From Flagellimonas profundi (lineage in GTDB: Bacteria; Bacteroidota; Bacteroidia; Flavobacteriales; Flavobacteriaceae), in the NCBI RefSeq assembly GCF_017313275.1, contig NZ_JAFLNM010000003.1, positions 281,261-345,260 of the forward strand: a stretch of 64,000 nt of DNA, in the 5' to 3' direction. Positions within the stretch are counted from its first letter, which is position 1. Every line of letters begins with the position of its first letter. A program made the position numbers and the translations under genes. Shown piece after piece: positions 7,719-16,934 of this stretch. Under the pieces are notes generated by a model. That model was not told where the DNA came from, did not search any database, and was given only the letters and a program-made list of their open reading frames with translations.

Positions 7719-9692
7719 TTAAGAAAGTACACGGTTCAATTTAGCGTTCAGTAATTTATTAAGTTGAAGGTAATTCACTATTTCCTCTAAAACCTCTGTA
7801 TTGTCCCCCTGGTTATCCTGAGTTCTTTCTTGTAGTTTTTCTATACGGTTTTTGATCAAGTTACATCGCAAGGTTAAAATGGTTTCTCCCACCAGCTGTG
7901 CAACACCTATCTGTTTTTCTTTTGGGTAAATGTCCCTTCGCTCCCAATCGTGCAACACATATTGCTCTTCTTCCATCAAAATTGAAGATACCTGCGATAC
8001 TGTTTCTTGATCCAAATCCGATAAAAAAGTGTTGATCGAAAACTCCGAATCCTCGTTCAACCTCTCGATCAATTTATAATAAATGGTTTTGAACCGCTCA
8101 TTGGTCAGTTCGATTTCATCATCCTGAAGGTCTAAATACACTTTTTCGTAGACCTTCGCCTCCACGACCTCGGGCTCTAGCACCAGTTCTCCCTCATCAT
8201 TTTCTTTGAGCACCAGATCCTCAAACTCCTGCTTTTGGTTCCCGTACAGCAAGAGCACCTCAATGATCTTTCGTTCCAATTCATACTGCACATCAACTTT
8301 TTCAACTACGGCGTCATTCTTTACCACCTCAAAGGCCTTATGTTCTTTCTTTGCCTTTTTAGAGATATCGGTTTGATGTTTTTTATCGATCTGGGCCAAG
8401 GTATTGTACAGTACATCCTCGGAGATCTGCATGATTTTTGCACACTCCTGAACATAGATTTCCTGTCGAATACGATCTGGTATTTTACTGATGCTGTTTA
8501 CTATATCACGTACCGTATCCGCTCGTTTTATGGGGTCGTTGGCAGCTTCTTGGGCCAATAGGGAAGTCTTGAACTGAATAAAATCCTTGGCATTTTCCCC
8601 CAAGTACAGCAACAGGTCTTCGTAGGTATTGTTTTTGGCAAAACTATCGGGGTCTTCGCCTTCTGGAAAGGTACATACCTTAACGTTCATGCCCTGTTCC
8701 AAAATAAGGTCGATACCGCGTAAGGACGCACGAAGACCTGCGGCATCGCCATCAAACAGAACCGTAATATTTTTTGTAAGCCGATTAATGAGTCGAATCT
8801 GCTCAGGCGTCAAAGCCGTTCCACTCGAGGACACTACATTCTCTACCCCTCGCTGGTACATTTGGATGACATCCGTATAACCTTCTACCAAATAACAGTT
8901 ATCTTCCTTGGCAATGGCCTGTTTGGCATAGTAAATCCCATACAGCACCTTGCTTTTATGATAGATTTCGCTTTCCGGTGAATTTAGATATTTTGCTGCT
9001 TTTTTATCGTTGGTCAATATTCTGCCTCCAAACCCGAGCACCCGACCGCTCATGGAATGGATAGGGAACATGACACGCCCCTTGAACCTATCAAATCTTC
9101 GATTTTCGCCACCAGCCTGCTCTTTAACAATGGTGAGACCGGTTTTCTCTAGAAACTCGAGCTTATACCCTTGATCCAAAGCGGTTTTGGTAAAAGCTTC
9201 CCACTCGTCCAAACTATAACCAAGCCCAAATTTCTTGATGGTCTCATCAGTAAATCCCCGCTCCTTAAAGTATGTCAGTCCAATGGCTTTTCCGGGTTCA
9301 GATTCCCAAAGCGTTTCGGTAAAATACTTTTGGGCATACTCAGAGACCAGATACATGCTCTCACGCTCATTGGCCTGTTCCTTTTGCTCATCTGTTTGCT
9401 CGGTTTCCTCTACCTCTATATTGTACTTTTTAGCCAAGTATTTTATGGCTTCGGGATAGGTGAAATGTTCGTGCTCCATCAAAAAAGCAACCACATTCCC
9501 CCCTTTACCACTACTAAAATCCTTCCAAATCTGTTTTACCGGAGATACCATAAAACTAGGGGTACGTTCATCCGTAAATGGACTTAGACCCTTAAAGTTG
9601 GAACCTGATTTCTTCAACTGAACAAAATCACCGATCACCTCCTCCAAACGGGCGGTTTCATATACTTGGTCTATGGTGGTTTTTGAAATCAA
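7719..9692 (-). CDS. dnaG: DNA primase DnaG with degenerate zinc-ribbon
   Basis: 657 residues. It synthesises RNA primers for replication. The N-terminal CHC2 domain is present but all four zinc ligands are replaced: CPFH is SPFT (Ser37, Thr40) and the CxxC pair is Asp58/Ser61 in KDFSSGKGG. The catalytic core is intact: the Toprim acidic motifs EGYTDVIQM and DGDAAGLRA and the RFKGRVMFPIH region are all there. A long C-terminal helicase-interaction region follows. From memory, other flavobacteria show the same loss, so this is probably a lineage trait rather than decay. It stands alone, convergent with the response regulator. Confidence 0.95.
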   Translation of the reverse strand: MISKTTIDQVYETARLEEVIGDFVQLKKSGSNFKGLSPFTDERTPSFMVSPVKQIWKDFSSGKGGNVVAFLMEHEHFTYPEAIKYLAKKYNIEVEETEQTDEQKEQANERESMYLVSEYAQKYFTETLWESEPGKAIGLTYFKERGFTDETIKKFGLGYSLDEWEAFTKTALDQGYKLEFLEKTGLTIVKEQAGGENRRFDRFKGRVMFPIHSMSGRVLGFGGRILTNDKKAAKYLNSPESEIYHKSKVLYGIYYAKQAIAKEDNCYLVEGYTDVIQMYQRGVENVVSSSGTALTPEQIRLINRLTKNITVLFDGDAAGLRASLRGIDLILEQGMNVKVCTFPEGEDPDSFAKNNTYEDLLLYLGENAKDFIQFKTSLLAQEAANDPIKRADTVRDIVNSISKIPDRIRQEIYVQECAKIMQISEDVLYNTLAQIDKKHQTDISKKAKKEHKAFEVVKNDAVVEKVDVQYELERKIIEVLLLYGNQKQEFEDLVLKENDEGELVLEPEVVEAKVYEKVYLDLQDDEIELTNERFKTIYYKLIERLNEDSEFSINTFLSDLDQETVSQVSSILMEEEQYVLHDWERRDIYPKEKQIGVAQLVGETILTLRCNLIKNRIEKLQERTQDNQGDNTEVLEEIVNYLQLNKLLNAKLNRVLS

Positions 9693-9824
9693 GGCGTTCT
9701 GTTAAAATAGCTGTTAAAGGTAAATAAAAACAAAGTTTTGGTGAATTCAAAAACCAAATCCCTATTTAAGATTTAGTATCTTGGGAACTTCTTTACTGCA
9801 TTTAGAAGAATAAAAAAAGATTTC

Positions 9825-11654
9825 ATGATACAGCGAAAATTTAGACATTATTGGACGCTTGCTACGTTTTTAATAGCTTTTGTGTTTATCGGCCAGGGCC
9901 AAATGGCCAAAAAAGCTGGACCGGTCATAGAAAATGGCGAAGCACAAGTGGTCGAGGCATTTTCCGACCCCAGCAAATGGATACGCCATGATCTATGGGT
10001 GGAAACCACTTTTGATTCCGATGGTGACGGTAAACCGGACCGTATGCATGTAGATGTTACCCGCCCAGAGCAAACGGACACGGAAAATCTAAAACTTCCG
10101 GTGATCTACGAATCCAGCCCGTATTATGCAGGTACCGCTGGATTGGACAAAGGTATTTTTTGGGATGTACAACATGAGCTCGGTAAGCCAGCTAAACCCA
10201 GAAAACACCCCGAAGTTACCCGCGTAGGTGAACGCCCCATCATATCCAATTCACAAATTATGACATGGGTTCCACGAGGTTATATTGTAGTACACTCTTC
10301 TTCTCCCGGTACTGGACTTTCCGATGGTGCCCCAACGGTCGGAGGCGACAACGAGTCCCTCGCACCAAAAGCCGTAATAGATTGGCTCAATGGAAGAGCA
10401 AAAGGGTATACCGAACGAAACGGTGACACAGAGGTCAAAGCTTATTGGTCTACAGGAAAAGTGGGTATGACGGGTACTTCCTATAATGGAACTATCCCCC
10501 TGGCAGCAGCTACCACGGGCGTGGATGGCCTTGAAGCCATAATACCCATTGCACCGAACACCTCTTATTATCATTACTATCGTTCCAATGGTCTCGTACG
10601 TTCTCCAGGTGGATACTTGGGCGAGGATATTGATGTGCTCTACGATTTTATCCACAGTGGTGATGAATCCAAAAGAGCAAGGAACAATGAGGTTGTTCGT
10701 GATACGGAAATGAAGAATGGACAGGATCGTATAACGGGAGATTATAACGATTTTTGGGCCGGAAGGGATTATCTGAACGATATGAAGCCTATGAAAGCCG
10801 CCCTTTTAATGTCCCACGGTTTTAATGATTGGAACGTGATGTCCGAACACAGTTATCGCATTTACAAAAAAGCCAAAGAAATGGGACTGCCCGTACGTAT
10901 TTACTACCATCAAAACGGACATGGTGGCCCACCTCCTATTTCCATGATGAACCGATGGTTTACCCGCTATCTGTATGGCGTGGAAAATGGTGTGGAAAAC
11001 GAACCAAAAGCGTGGATTGTTCGTGAAAACGACAAAAAAAACAATCCCACACCTTACGAAGATTATCCCAATCCTGATGCAAAGGACATTCAACTTTATC
11101 TTAGTACAGGAGCTCCCGCCAAAGGCCAATTGACGACGAGCAAGCCAAAAAAACAAGGAACCGAGACCTTGGTGGACAATTACTCCTTTTCCGGGGCCAG
11201 TTTGGCAAAAGCTGAAGCCACAGAACACCGATTGCTTTATGTTACCGCTCCTTTAACCGAAGATGTTCATATTTCAGGAGTACCAAAAATCAAGATTAAA
11301 CTGGCCAGTAGCAAGCCTGCTGCCAATTTATCGGTTTGGTTGGTATCCCTTCCATGGACAGATGCCCTGAACACTAAAATTACCGACAACATTATCACCC
11401 GTGGATGGGCAGATCCCCAAAATCATAGCTCGCTAACAGAGAGCAAACCTTTGGTTCCCAACAAATTTTACGAAATGGAATTTGAGCTGATGCCAGATGA
11501 TCAAATTATTCCAAAAGGACAACAAATCGGATTAATGATTTTTTCGAGTGATAAAGAATTCACGCTTTGGCCAGAACCAGGAACCGAATTGACAGTGGAT
11601 TTGGATGGCACTGAACTAACATTACCTGTGGTGGGTGGAGAAATCAAATTCTAA
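9825..11654 (+). CDS. secreted Xaa-Pro dipeptidyl-peptidase-like hydrolase (peptidase S15)
   Basis: 609 residues with an N-terminal signal/anchor (hydrophobic stretch 9-23). A calcium-loop-like DSDGDGKPD lies at 64-72. The alpha/beta hydrolase domain holds Ser219 in GTSYNG, Asp335 in SHGFNDWNV and His366 in NGHGG, a full triad. The C-terminal jelly-roll domain typical of PepX/CocE enzymes begins after about residue 400. The family cleaves Xaa-Pro dipeptides or esters. The next gene starts three bases after its stop, so the two are probably co-transcribed. The precise substrate is unknown. Confidence 0.87.
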   Translation: MIQRKFRHYWTLATFLIAFVFIGQGQMAKKAGPVIENGEAQVVEAFSDPSKWIRHDLWVETTFDSDGDGKPDRMHVDVTRPEQTDTENLKLPVIYESSPYYAGTAGLDKGIFWDVQHELGKPAKPRKHPEVTRVGERPIISNSQIMTWVPRGYIVVHSSSPGTGLSDGAPTVGGDNESLAPKAVIDWLNGRAKGYTERNGDTEVKAYWSTGKVGMTGTSYNGTIPLAAATTGVDGLEAIIPIAPNTSYYHYYRSNGLVRSPGGYLGEDIDVLYDFIHSGDESKRARNNEVVRDTEMKNGQDRITGDYNDFWAGRDYLNDMKPMKAALLMSHGFNDWNVMSEHSYRIYKKAKEMGLPVRIYYHQNGHGGPPPISMMNRWFTRYLYGVENGVENEPKAWIVRENDKKNNPTPYEDYPNPDAKDIQLYLSTGAPAKGQLTTSKPKKQGTETLVDNYSFSGASLAKAEATEHRLLYVTAPLTEDVHISGVPKIKIKLASSKPAANLSVWLVSLPWTDALNTKITDNIITRGWADPQNHSSLTESKPLVPNKFYEMEFELMPDDQIIPKGQQIGLMIFSSDKEFTLWPEPGTELTVDLDGTELTLPVVGGEIKF

Positions 11655-11657
11655 AAA

Positions 11658-12365
11658 ATGACTCGAGGTATCTTATTACTGTGCTGCGCGGTCTTTTTTT
11701 CTTGCCAGCCCAAAAAGAAAGACAACAAAGAACAAACCAAAAGCCAGCAGGACACCATTCTAAAAACAATAACGCAAGAAGAACATATTCTCAAGCCTAT
11801 TTTTGAATCGTTCGATTATCTGATTTTGGGTAAAAAACCAGCAGATATTATGATAATTGGAAGAAGTAAGGCCTCTGATAGCTTTCCCATTTACAATCAA
11901 TTGGCCAGTTATGGAGATGACATTATCATGGGCAAGGATGTGGCTTACGAAGACGTTAAAATCTATAGAAAGTACACACCAAAATCTTCTTTTGAAGATT
12001 TTGCCGTAGATATTTACGAAGATGAATTGGCTGAGCCGGATTTTTCTACAAACCCAGATGCCGAAAACTTTGTTACCCGAATAAAAGAAGGCTGTGCCAA
12101 AGGCATCAATTTTGCCGGACATTACACTTTGGTCTCCTGGGGATGTGGATCGCCCTGTCAAAGTGGGGTTATTGTTGACCGAATTACAGGTAAAATATAT
12201 GATGGCCCTGTAACTTCTTTAGGTTCGGAGTTTAAAAAAGACAGTGAACTCCTCATCAAAAATATTGGAGCACTTGATACGGAGACCAACCTCATAGACG
12301 TATGTTCCTACTGCGAAGTCACCCATGAAGTTTGGACCGGGAATTCTTTTAAGGAAGTAGAATAA
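11658..12365 (+). CDS. lipoprotein, unknown function
   Basis: 235 residues with a short lipoprotein signal: hydrophobic core ILLLCCAVFF, then SC with Cys16 as the lipid attachment site. The C-terminal half is Cys-rich (GCAKGIN, WGCGSPCQSG, DVCSYCEV) and contains NFAGHYTLVSWGCGSPCQ. I do not recognise a named family. It is almost certainly in one transcript with the preceding S15 peptidase, given the 3-base gap. Confidence 0.75.
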   Translation: MTRGILLLCCAVFFSCQPKKKDNKEQTKSQQDTILKTITQEEHILKPIFESFDYLILGKKPADIMIIGRSKASDSFPIYNQLASYGDDIIMGKDVAYEDVKIYRKYTPKSSFEDFAVDIYEDELAEPDFSTNPDAENFVTRIKEGCAKGINFAGHYTLVSWGCGSPCQSGVIVDRITGKIYDGPVTSLGSEFKKDSELLIKNIGALDTETNLIDVCSYCEVTHEVWTGNSFKEVE

Positions 12366-12450
12366 AAGTCGAGGGCAACTGACCAAAATCATAGAGATTT
12401 TCAAATATTTTATGTGACTTTAGGGTGGTTTAACAATCAATCCCATAGTC

Positions 12451-12984
12451 ATGAAAATTTTGATAATCTACGGAACGGTAGAAGGCCAAACCCGAAAGAT
12501 CGCAAGGTTCATGGAGAATGTTCTCCAAGAGAAAGGTCATCACGTAGTTATAGCAAATGCTGTTGAAGACCCTCCTGCCCCAAATAATTTTGATGCGGTT
12601 CTTGTAGGCAGTTCAATACATATTCATGAATACAATACGCTGATCAAGGACTATGTTCAAGAAAATATTGATATATTAAACCAAAAGCCAAGTGCCTTTT
12701 TCTCGGTGAGCATGGCGGTAGCATCCGACATTAAGGAAGAGCACGAGGAGGCAGCACAAATTGCAAAGGACTTTTTAAAAGACACTACATGGAACACTAA
12801 AACCGTATGGCATATCGCTGGGGCTTTGAAATACACAAAATATAGTTATTTTAAGAAGCTCATAATGCGTTCCATCGCAAAAAAAGAAGGGGGATCTGTT
12901 GATACAAGCCAAGATCACGAATACACAGATTGGTCAAAGGTGAAAGAGGATGTCCTTCATTTTATAACTAATTTAAAAATATAA
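12451..12984 (+). CDS. flavodoxin-domain protein, HemG-like protoporphyrinogen IX dehydrogenase
   Basis: A 177-residue flavodoxin fold. The FMN phosphate loop is at the N-terminus (YGTVEGQTRKIA), with VGSSIHIHEY at the second loop, which is characteristic of HemG-type menaquinone-dependent protoporphyrinogen oxidases; the insert KYSYFKKLIMRSIAKKEGG also resembles HemG. HemG oxidises protoporphyrinogen IX during heme synthesis. No other heme genes are nearby, so the function rests on family resemblance alone. A 103-residue protein follows 8 bp downstream. Confidence 0.75.
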   Translation: MKILIIYGTVEGQTRKIARFMENVLQEKGHHVVIANAVEDPPAPNNFDAVLVGSSIHIHEYNTLIKDYVQENIDILNQKPSAFFSVSMAVASDIKEEHEEAAQIAKDFLKDTTWNTKTVWHIAGALKYTKYSYFKKLIMRSIAKKEGGSVDTSQDHEYTDWSKVKEDVLHFITNLKI

Positions 12985-12992
12985 AAACACCT

Positions 12993-13304
12993 ATGGACAA
13001 ATATAGTTTTGACACGCTTTCCGAGGCAGTGAATACACTTACCCAAGAAGAAGGCTACAAAGAAGATTTTGAAGCGGATGAGACCTGCATAAAGGCATTG
13101 TATTCCAAAAAAGAATATCAACCCAGCGAACTTAAGATCATCGATTCATATCGTTTTGAAGGTATGACGAACCCCAGTGATGAATCCATAGTATTTACCA
13201 TTGAGGCCAAAGATGGCACAAAGGGAACAATGGTGATGTCCTATGGTTCATCCACCGCACAAAATGAGAATCTTATCAAACAGATTGAGCGCAAACAGCA
13301 GTGA
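12993..13304 (+). CDS. small acidic protein of a Bacteroidetes family of unknown function
   Basis: 103 residues, no signal peptide. Recognisable segments are DTLSEAVNTLTQEEGYKEDF, DSYRFEGMTNPSDESIVFTIEA and a short Gly-containing C-terminus. From memory, relatives in Bacteroidetes are often labelled phosphoribosylpyrophosphate synthetase, but nothing here resembles the PRPP-binding site of that enzyme and the protein is far too short, so that label should not be trusted. It is likely co-transcribed with the flavodoxin gene. Its stop abuts the stop of the convergent oxygenase gene. Confidence 0.7.
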   Translation: MDKYSFDTLSEAVNTLTQEEGYKEDFEADETCIKALYSKKEYQPSELKIIDSYRFEGMTNPSDESIVFTIEAKDGTKGTMVMSYGSSTAQNENLIKQIERKQQ

Positions 13305-13934
13305 TTACACGAAGAGTTTACCTACTGAAGATGGTTGGTACAACAACCAACCCGTTAAGCTAAACCTACTTTTGTGGGCCTCCAATACTGCATGGGGTAC
13401 CTCTGCACTTTTGAACATGACACAGCGGGCAGCCAAGGGCTCCACCAACAAACTTGAGCCATCCTTTTCAAAAATTTCAAGTTCCCCTCCATCGCCGGGT
13501 TGCCAATCATCATTTAAATAAATGATCATGGAGATCATTCGGTTGTTACGATTTTCGAACTGATCCAAATGCTTATCATAATGTCCCCCCGATGGATAGT
13601 GCGCTAAATGAAACTCATATCCCGATAAACTTAAATAGCAATAGCGGTTGAAAATGTGCATGGTCTCGTCAAGCAGATTCCAATAGGAATTTAAATGGGC
13701 ATCGCGGTTTCTGTCCAACCAATAGGTAAAATCTCCGCGAACAGTGCTGTCTATCAGGTTATCAGAATGGGCACCTATCCCAGCCTCCTTAAAATTGGGC
13801 AGCTTGCCAAGAAAAAAAGATTTGATTCCAAAGTAAAGTTCTTCCCGAAGAAAGTTATCGATAATCACATAATCCTTACTGGAGATGTCGTCCATCCAGG
13901 ACAACCAATCATCCAAACCGTGGTAGGCGTTCAA
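13305..13934 (-). CDS. 2-oxoglutarate/Fe(II)-dependent oxygenase, prolyl-4-hydroxylase type
   Basis: A 209-residue double-stranded beta-helix protein. The iron ligands are His122 and Asp124 (HYDKHLDQF) and His181 (VPHAV); Arg190 in SRFSLTGW would bind 2-oxoglutarate. YLNDDWQPGDGGELEIF is the typical core strand of the P4H/SM-20-like family. The substrate, possibly a protein residue, is unknown. It converges with the preceding gene with no intervening base. Confidence 0.85.
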   Translation of the reverse strand: MNAYHGLDDWLSWMDDISSKDYVIIDNFLREELYFGIKSFFLGKLPNFKEAGIGAHSDNLIDSTVRGDFTYWLDRNRDAHLNSYWNLLDETMHIFNRYCYLSLSGYEFHLAHYPSGGHYDKHLDQFENRNNRMISMIIYLNDDWQPGDGGELEIFEKDGSSLLVEPLAARCVMFKSAEVPHAVLEAHKSRFSLTGWLLYQPSSVGKLFV

Positions 13935-14039
13935 TGTTTCAAAAATGTGGGCGAATGTAGAAAATTTTTAAAAACGAAAATCATTTTTTTCATTCGCCCG
14001 TGAAAGCTCTAACTTTGAGATGGATATAATTTACATTAA

Positions 14040-14297
14040 ATGATACTGTTTTTTGGGTCCAGACCCGGTAAAAAAGAAACCAAAGTACTGAACAACGTTA
14101 CCTGCCCTTACTGCAACCAAACAGGCACCTTGACCGCAGTGGCGCAACCCAACTATGCCCATTTGTTCTGGATTCCGCTTTTTACCATCAACAATATCCG
14201 TTACGCGGAATGTTCCCATTGTAAAAAAGTGTACCACAAAGAGGATTTCACCCCGGAAATGGAGCGGGCATTACAGCTCAAATCTCACTCCCATTGA
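14040..14297 (+). CDS. small zinc-ribbon protein
   Basis: 85 residues. Two CxxC knuckles, Cys22/Cys25 (TCPYC) and Cys58/Cys61 (ECSHC), are separated by a hydrophobic stretch HLFWIPLFTINN, as in the zinc-ribbon family often found in membrane-associated hypothetical proteins. The function is unknown. The last 27 bases overlap the 3' end of the convergent outer-membrane-protein gene. Confidence 0.75.
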   Translation: MILFFGSRPGKKETKVLNNVTCPYCNQTGTLTAVAQPNYAHLFWIPLFTINNIRYAECSHCKKVYHKEDFTPEMERALQLKSHSH

Positions 14298-15425
14298 TAT
14301 ATTATTGCGCTTTTTGGATGTTATTTGTCCTTCTCCTGTGTAATATTGTGTTTCTGGAAAATTAGGGGTCAGGTCATATTTAATATAAAATGTACTGTTC
14401 CCACGTCCAGCATAGGCACTTAATCCAACAAAAGATTTTCTTCTTGCTCCTGAATTTTTAAAATAAACCCTTTCTAAATTCTCCGCTCCCCCGTCTTCAC
14501 TTGGATTAAAGTCGTTTCCAAATTTTATTTTTTGTACTGTTTCCAAATTAATGCCAAAATACCCACCAATCCCTATTTTAAAATTGTTCTTGGTCGAATA
14601 CCTTACATAGTCACCATACTCACGTTTCTTAGATGCACCAAATTCAAAATGAATTGGAAATATAAGGTCAGTTTGTCTAAATTTTGATTTTTTCAATTTA
14701 CCTGTGGGGCTCCCATATACCTCATTGGCGTTTGCCAGTACAACAATAGGTGGGTCAGTTTGAGTATTGACCTGTTCAGTATCTCGCACAAATAACTGGT
14801 TATTTGTCTTTAACCCATTGGATTGAAAAGATATACCATAGGTAAACCGCAACCAGTTACTGTATTTAAAAACACGTGTTTTCCAAACAAGGCCAAGTTC
14901 CAAAGATTTACTTCCTAATATTTGATGAGGCAGTTCCAAGATTGGTTTATCTTCAATAATAGTATTCAAAGCACCTATGGCAAAAACAAGCTTTGAATAT
15001 GTTCTTCTGTCCCTTCTTGGAAGATCAGACCTACGGTACCGAAGTCCCAACAAATCCTGTTCCTCTCCAAAAAATTCTCTCTGATTGTCAAAAAAATCAT
15101 CGGTAACAACCAAAAACGATTCATTCCTTTCCAAAAGTGCAATCTGGTTTTCTAAAATGTTCACTTTGTTTTCAATATTCAACGCCCTTTTTTCAGCAGC
15201 CTCTTTTTTTAATTCTTCCGCTTCTGCCTCTGTGATTTCACCTTTTCTTAGCCGTGTGTTTATTTCTTTAACTTCATCTTTTAAAGCGCTTTTTTCGTAG
15301 TCTATTACACGTTGTTTTTCAATTTTTAAGGTCTCTATTTTCTTTTGATAGTCCTCTTGCCCAAACGATACTTGGGAAACCAAGAACAAGAATAAAACTG
15401 CTGAATAAAATGTAATTGTTTTCAT
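14271..15425 (-). CDS. outer-membrane beta-barrel-like protein with N-terminal coiled coil
   Basis: 384 residues. Signal peptide residues 1-22 (cleavage after SFG). Residues 25-100 are a charged, heptad-rich coiled coil (KKIETLKIEKQRVIDYEKSAL...). The remainder is rich in alternating aromatic/polar beta strands and ends ISMGVRFEL, the typical last strand of outer-membrane proteins. I do not recognise a named family. It is the third gene after an ECF sigma factor and its putative anti-sigma partner, which suggests it is part of, or a target of, an envelope-sensing module. Confidence 0.75.
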   Translation of the reverse strand: MKTITFYSAVLFLFLVSQVSFGQEDYQKKIETLKIEKQRVIDYEKSALKDEVKEINTRLRKGEITEAEAEELKKEAAEKRALNIENKVNILENQIALLERNESFLVVTDDFFDNQREFFGEEQDLLGLRYRRSDLPRRDRRTYSKLVFAIGALNTIIEDKPILELPHQILGSKSLELGLVWKTRVFKYSNWLRFTYGISFQSNGLKTNNQLFVRDTEQVNTQTDPPIVVLANANEVYGSPTGKLKKSKFRQTDLIFPIHFEFGASKKREYGDYVRYSTKNNFKIGIGGYFGINLETVQKIKFGNDFNPSEDGGAENLERVYFKNSGARRKSFVGLSAYAGRGNSTFYIKYDLTPNFPETQYYTGEGQITSKKRNNISMGVRFEL

Positions 15426-15441
15426 GATTGTTTTGGATTAT

Positions 15442-15490
15442 AAACCTCCCTCCTTCCTGCCCTTGTGGAACAGGAAGTTGTAGAAGGTTT
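15442..15490 (-). other. stem-loop between the anti-sigma and outer-membrane protein genes
   Basis: Nested inverted repeats AAACCT...AGGTTT and CTTCCTG...CAGGAAG can fold into a long hairpin in the 85-bp gap inside the operon. There is no T run, so it is more likely a message-stability or processing element than a terminator. Confidence 0.45.
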
Positions 15491-15510
15491 GTCTTGATTG
15501 ATGAATAATT

Positions 15511-16242
15511 TTATTGATTTCTGTCTGCCACGGCGGTACGTAGTTTAAGGTAACCTGATTTTAAGGCATCAAAGATTTGGTCACGGAACGATTCGTCCAG
15601 CTCATCTTCAACTTCGGCCAACAGTGACATGGCATCCACGGAACCACCATCGGCGAATAACTTATCGGTCAAAATCTGTCGTTGAGCCGCCCGTAAAAGG
15701 GAATCCACTTCAGCATCGGTAACATCCTGCTTTGCATTTTCCATTAGCTGCACCTGTGCTACTACTTCTTCCACCTTTTGTGCTATAAGTTGATCCGAAT
15801 TTATTTTGATCTCGTCCTGCAATGGTTCCTTTACTTCTTGTTCGGCAACTACTGTATTGGAAACTTGAGGCTCTGTACTGAACTCTCGAGTTTGTTCCGG
15901 CACAATGGATTCAGATTTGGTTTCTGCAACCTCAGTTTGATTTTGCTTCACCGACTTTTCAAACACCTTGGCCTCGGACTGATTTTGTGTTTCTTTATCT
16001 ATTGTATTCTCGGTTTCTACCATTTGCATCTGTTCTACTTCCGGATCACCCTTGGTAAAAAAGAAGACCGATACCAGTACGATCCCCACCACGCTGGCAG
16101 CTATGGCATAAGGAAACCATGTATTTCTTCTTCGTGGTGCTGGCTCCTTTATCTGCGAAGCGATTTTGTCCCAAGCTCCTTTTGATGGGGCAATGGTACG
16201 CTCCTCCAACTTCTCCTTGATGTGTTTTTCCAGTTTATCCAT
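15511..16242 (-). CDS. single-pass membrane protein, putative anti-sigma factor
   Basis: 243 residues. The cytoplasmic N-terminus (1-40) carries LEERTIAPSKGAWDKIASQI, a segment common in Bacteroidetes proteins encoded directly after ECF sigma factors. A transmembrane helix lies at about 45-64 (YAIAASVVGIVLVSVFFF). The rest is a long Glu/Gln-rich periplasmic region. The start lies five bases after the sigma factor stop. The anti-sigma role is inferred from order and topology; no classical zinc-binding anti-sigma motif is present. Confidence 0.7.
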   Translation of the reverse strand: MDKLEKHIKEKLEERTIAPSKGAWDKIASQIKEPAPRRRNTWFPYAIAASVVGIVLVSVFFFTKGDPEVEQMQMVETENTIDKETQNQSEAKVFEKSVKQNQTEVAETKSESIVPEQTREFSTEPQVSNTVVAEQEVKEPLQDEIKINSDQLIAQKVEEVVAQVQLMENAKQDVTDAEVDSLLRAAQRQILTDKLFADGGSVDAMSLLAEVEDELDESFRDQIFDALKSGYLKLRTAVADRNQ

Positions 16243-16247
16243 ACCCT

Positions 16248-16823
16248 CTATTTTTTGCTCGCCGATTGTGATTTGGGCGACATTCCTTTTAAACTTAAAT
16301 TCTCTTGGAGCATCTTTCGAGCCTTGAACAATTGCGATTTTGAAGTTCCTTCGGATATTTCCAACAACTCCGCAATCTCTTTATGGCCGTAACCTTCGAT
16401 GGCATAAAGCAAGAACACCGCTTTATAGCCCTCGGGAAGTTCATCGATCAGATGTTGCACATATTCAACATCCAAAAGTCCATCGTCGAAAGTTGAAACC
16501 TCTCGGTTTACTTCCATAGCTTCGTCATCGTAGACCACAAACTGCCTTTTGCGCAAATACGAAATACTTTCCCGTACCATTATAGTCCTGATCCAACCTT
16601 CAAAGCTCCCTTTATGCTTATAGGAACCCAAGTAGTTAAAAACCTTCACGAAACCGTTGATCATCACATCCTCCGCAAAATGAAGATCTTTGATGTACTG
16701 CCTACAAACCCCCAACATCTTCGGCGAAAATTTATCGTACAATAAGCGTTGGGCCTGTTGGTCCCCTTTGATCGATTTTTTGATCAATTGTTTTTCGTTG
16801 CTATGTAGCGTGATGATCTTCAA
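16248..16823 (-). CDS. ECF-type RNA polymerase sigma factor
   Basis: 191 residues. Region 2 contains LLYDKFSPKMLGVCRQYIKDLHFAEDVMINGFVKVFNYLGSY and the promoter-melting helix GSFEGWIRTIMVRESISYLRK. Region 4 holds LPEGYKAVFLLYAIEGYGHKEIAELLEISEGTSKSQLFKARKML with the -35 recognition helix. There is no sigma-3, as expected for ECF factors. It heads an operon with a membrane protein and an outer-membrane protein and probably controls it. Confidence 0.92.
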   Translation of the reverse strand: MKIITLHSNEKQLIKKSIKGDQQAQRLLYDKFSPKMLGVCRQYIKDLHFAEDVMINGFVKVFNYLGSYKHKGSFEGWIRTIMVRESISYLRKRQFVVYDDEAMEVNREVSTFDDGLLDVEYVQHLIDELPEGYKAVFLLYAIEGYGHKEIAELLEISEGTSKSQLFKARKMLQENLSLKGMSPKSQSASKK

Positions 16824-16934
16824 AAAGTTTGGTTTGCAAAAGTGCTTCTATTTAAATAGACGGAATCTAAACACAAAGAGTTGCCTGAAAATAAAAATTT
16901 TCAGTAGTATATTGATATTCAAGTTTTTAAATTT

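Noticed and set aside
12993..13304. PRPP synthetase function for the 103-residue protein
   Set aside because: No PRPP-binding loop or catalytic motifs; the length is about a third of a real PRPP synthetase.
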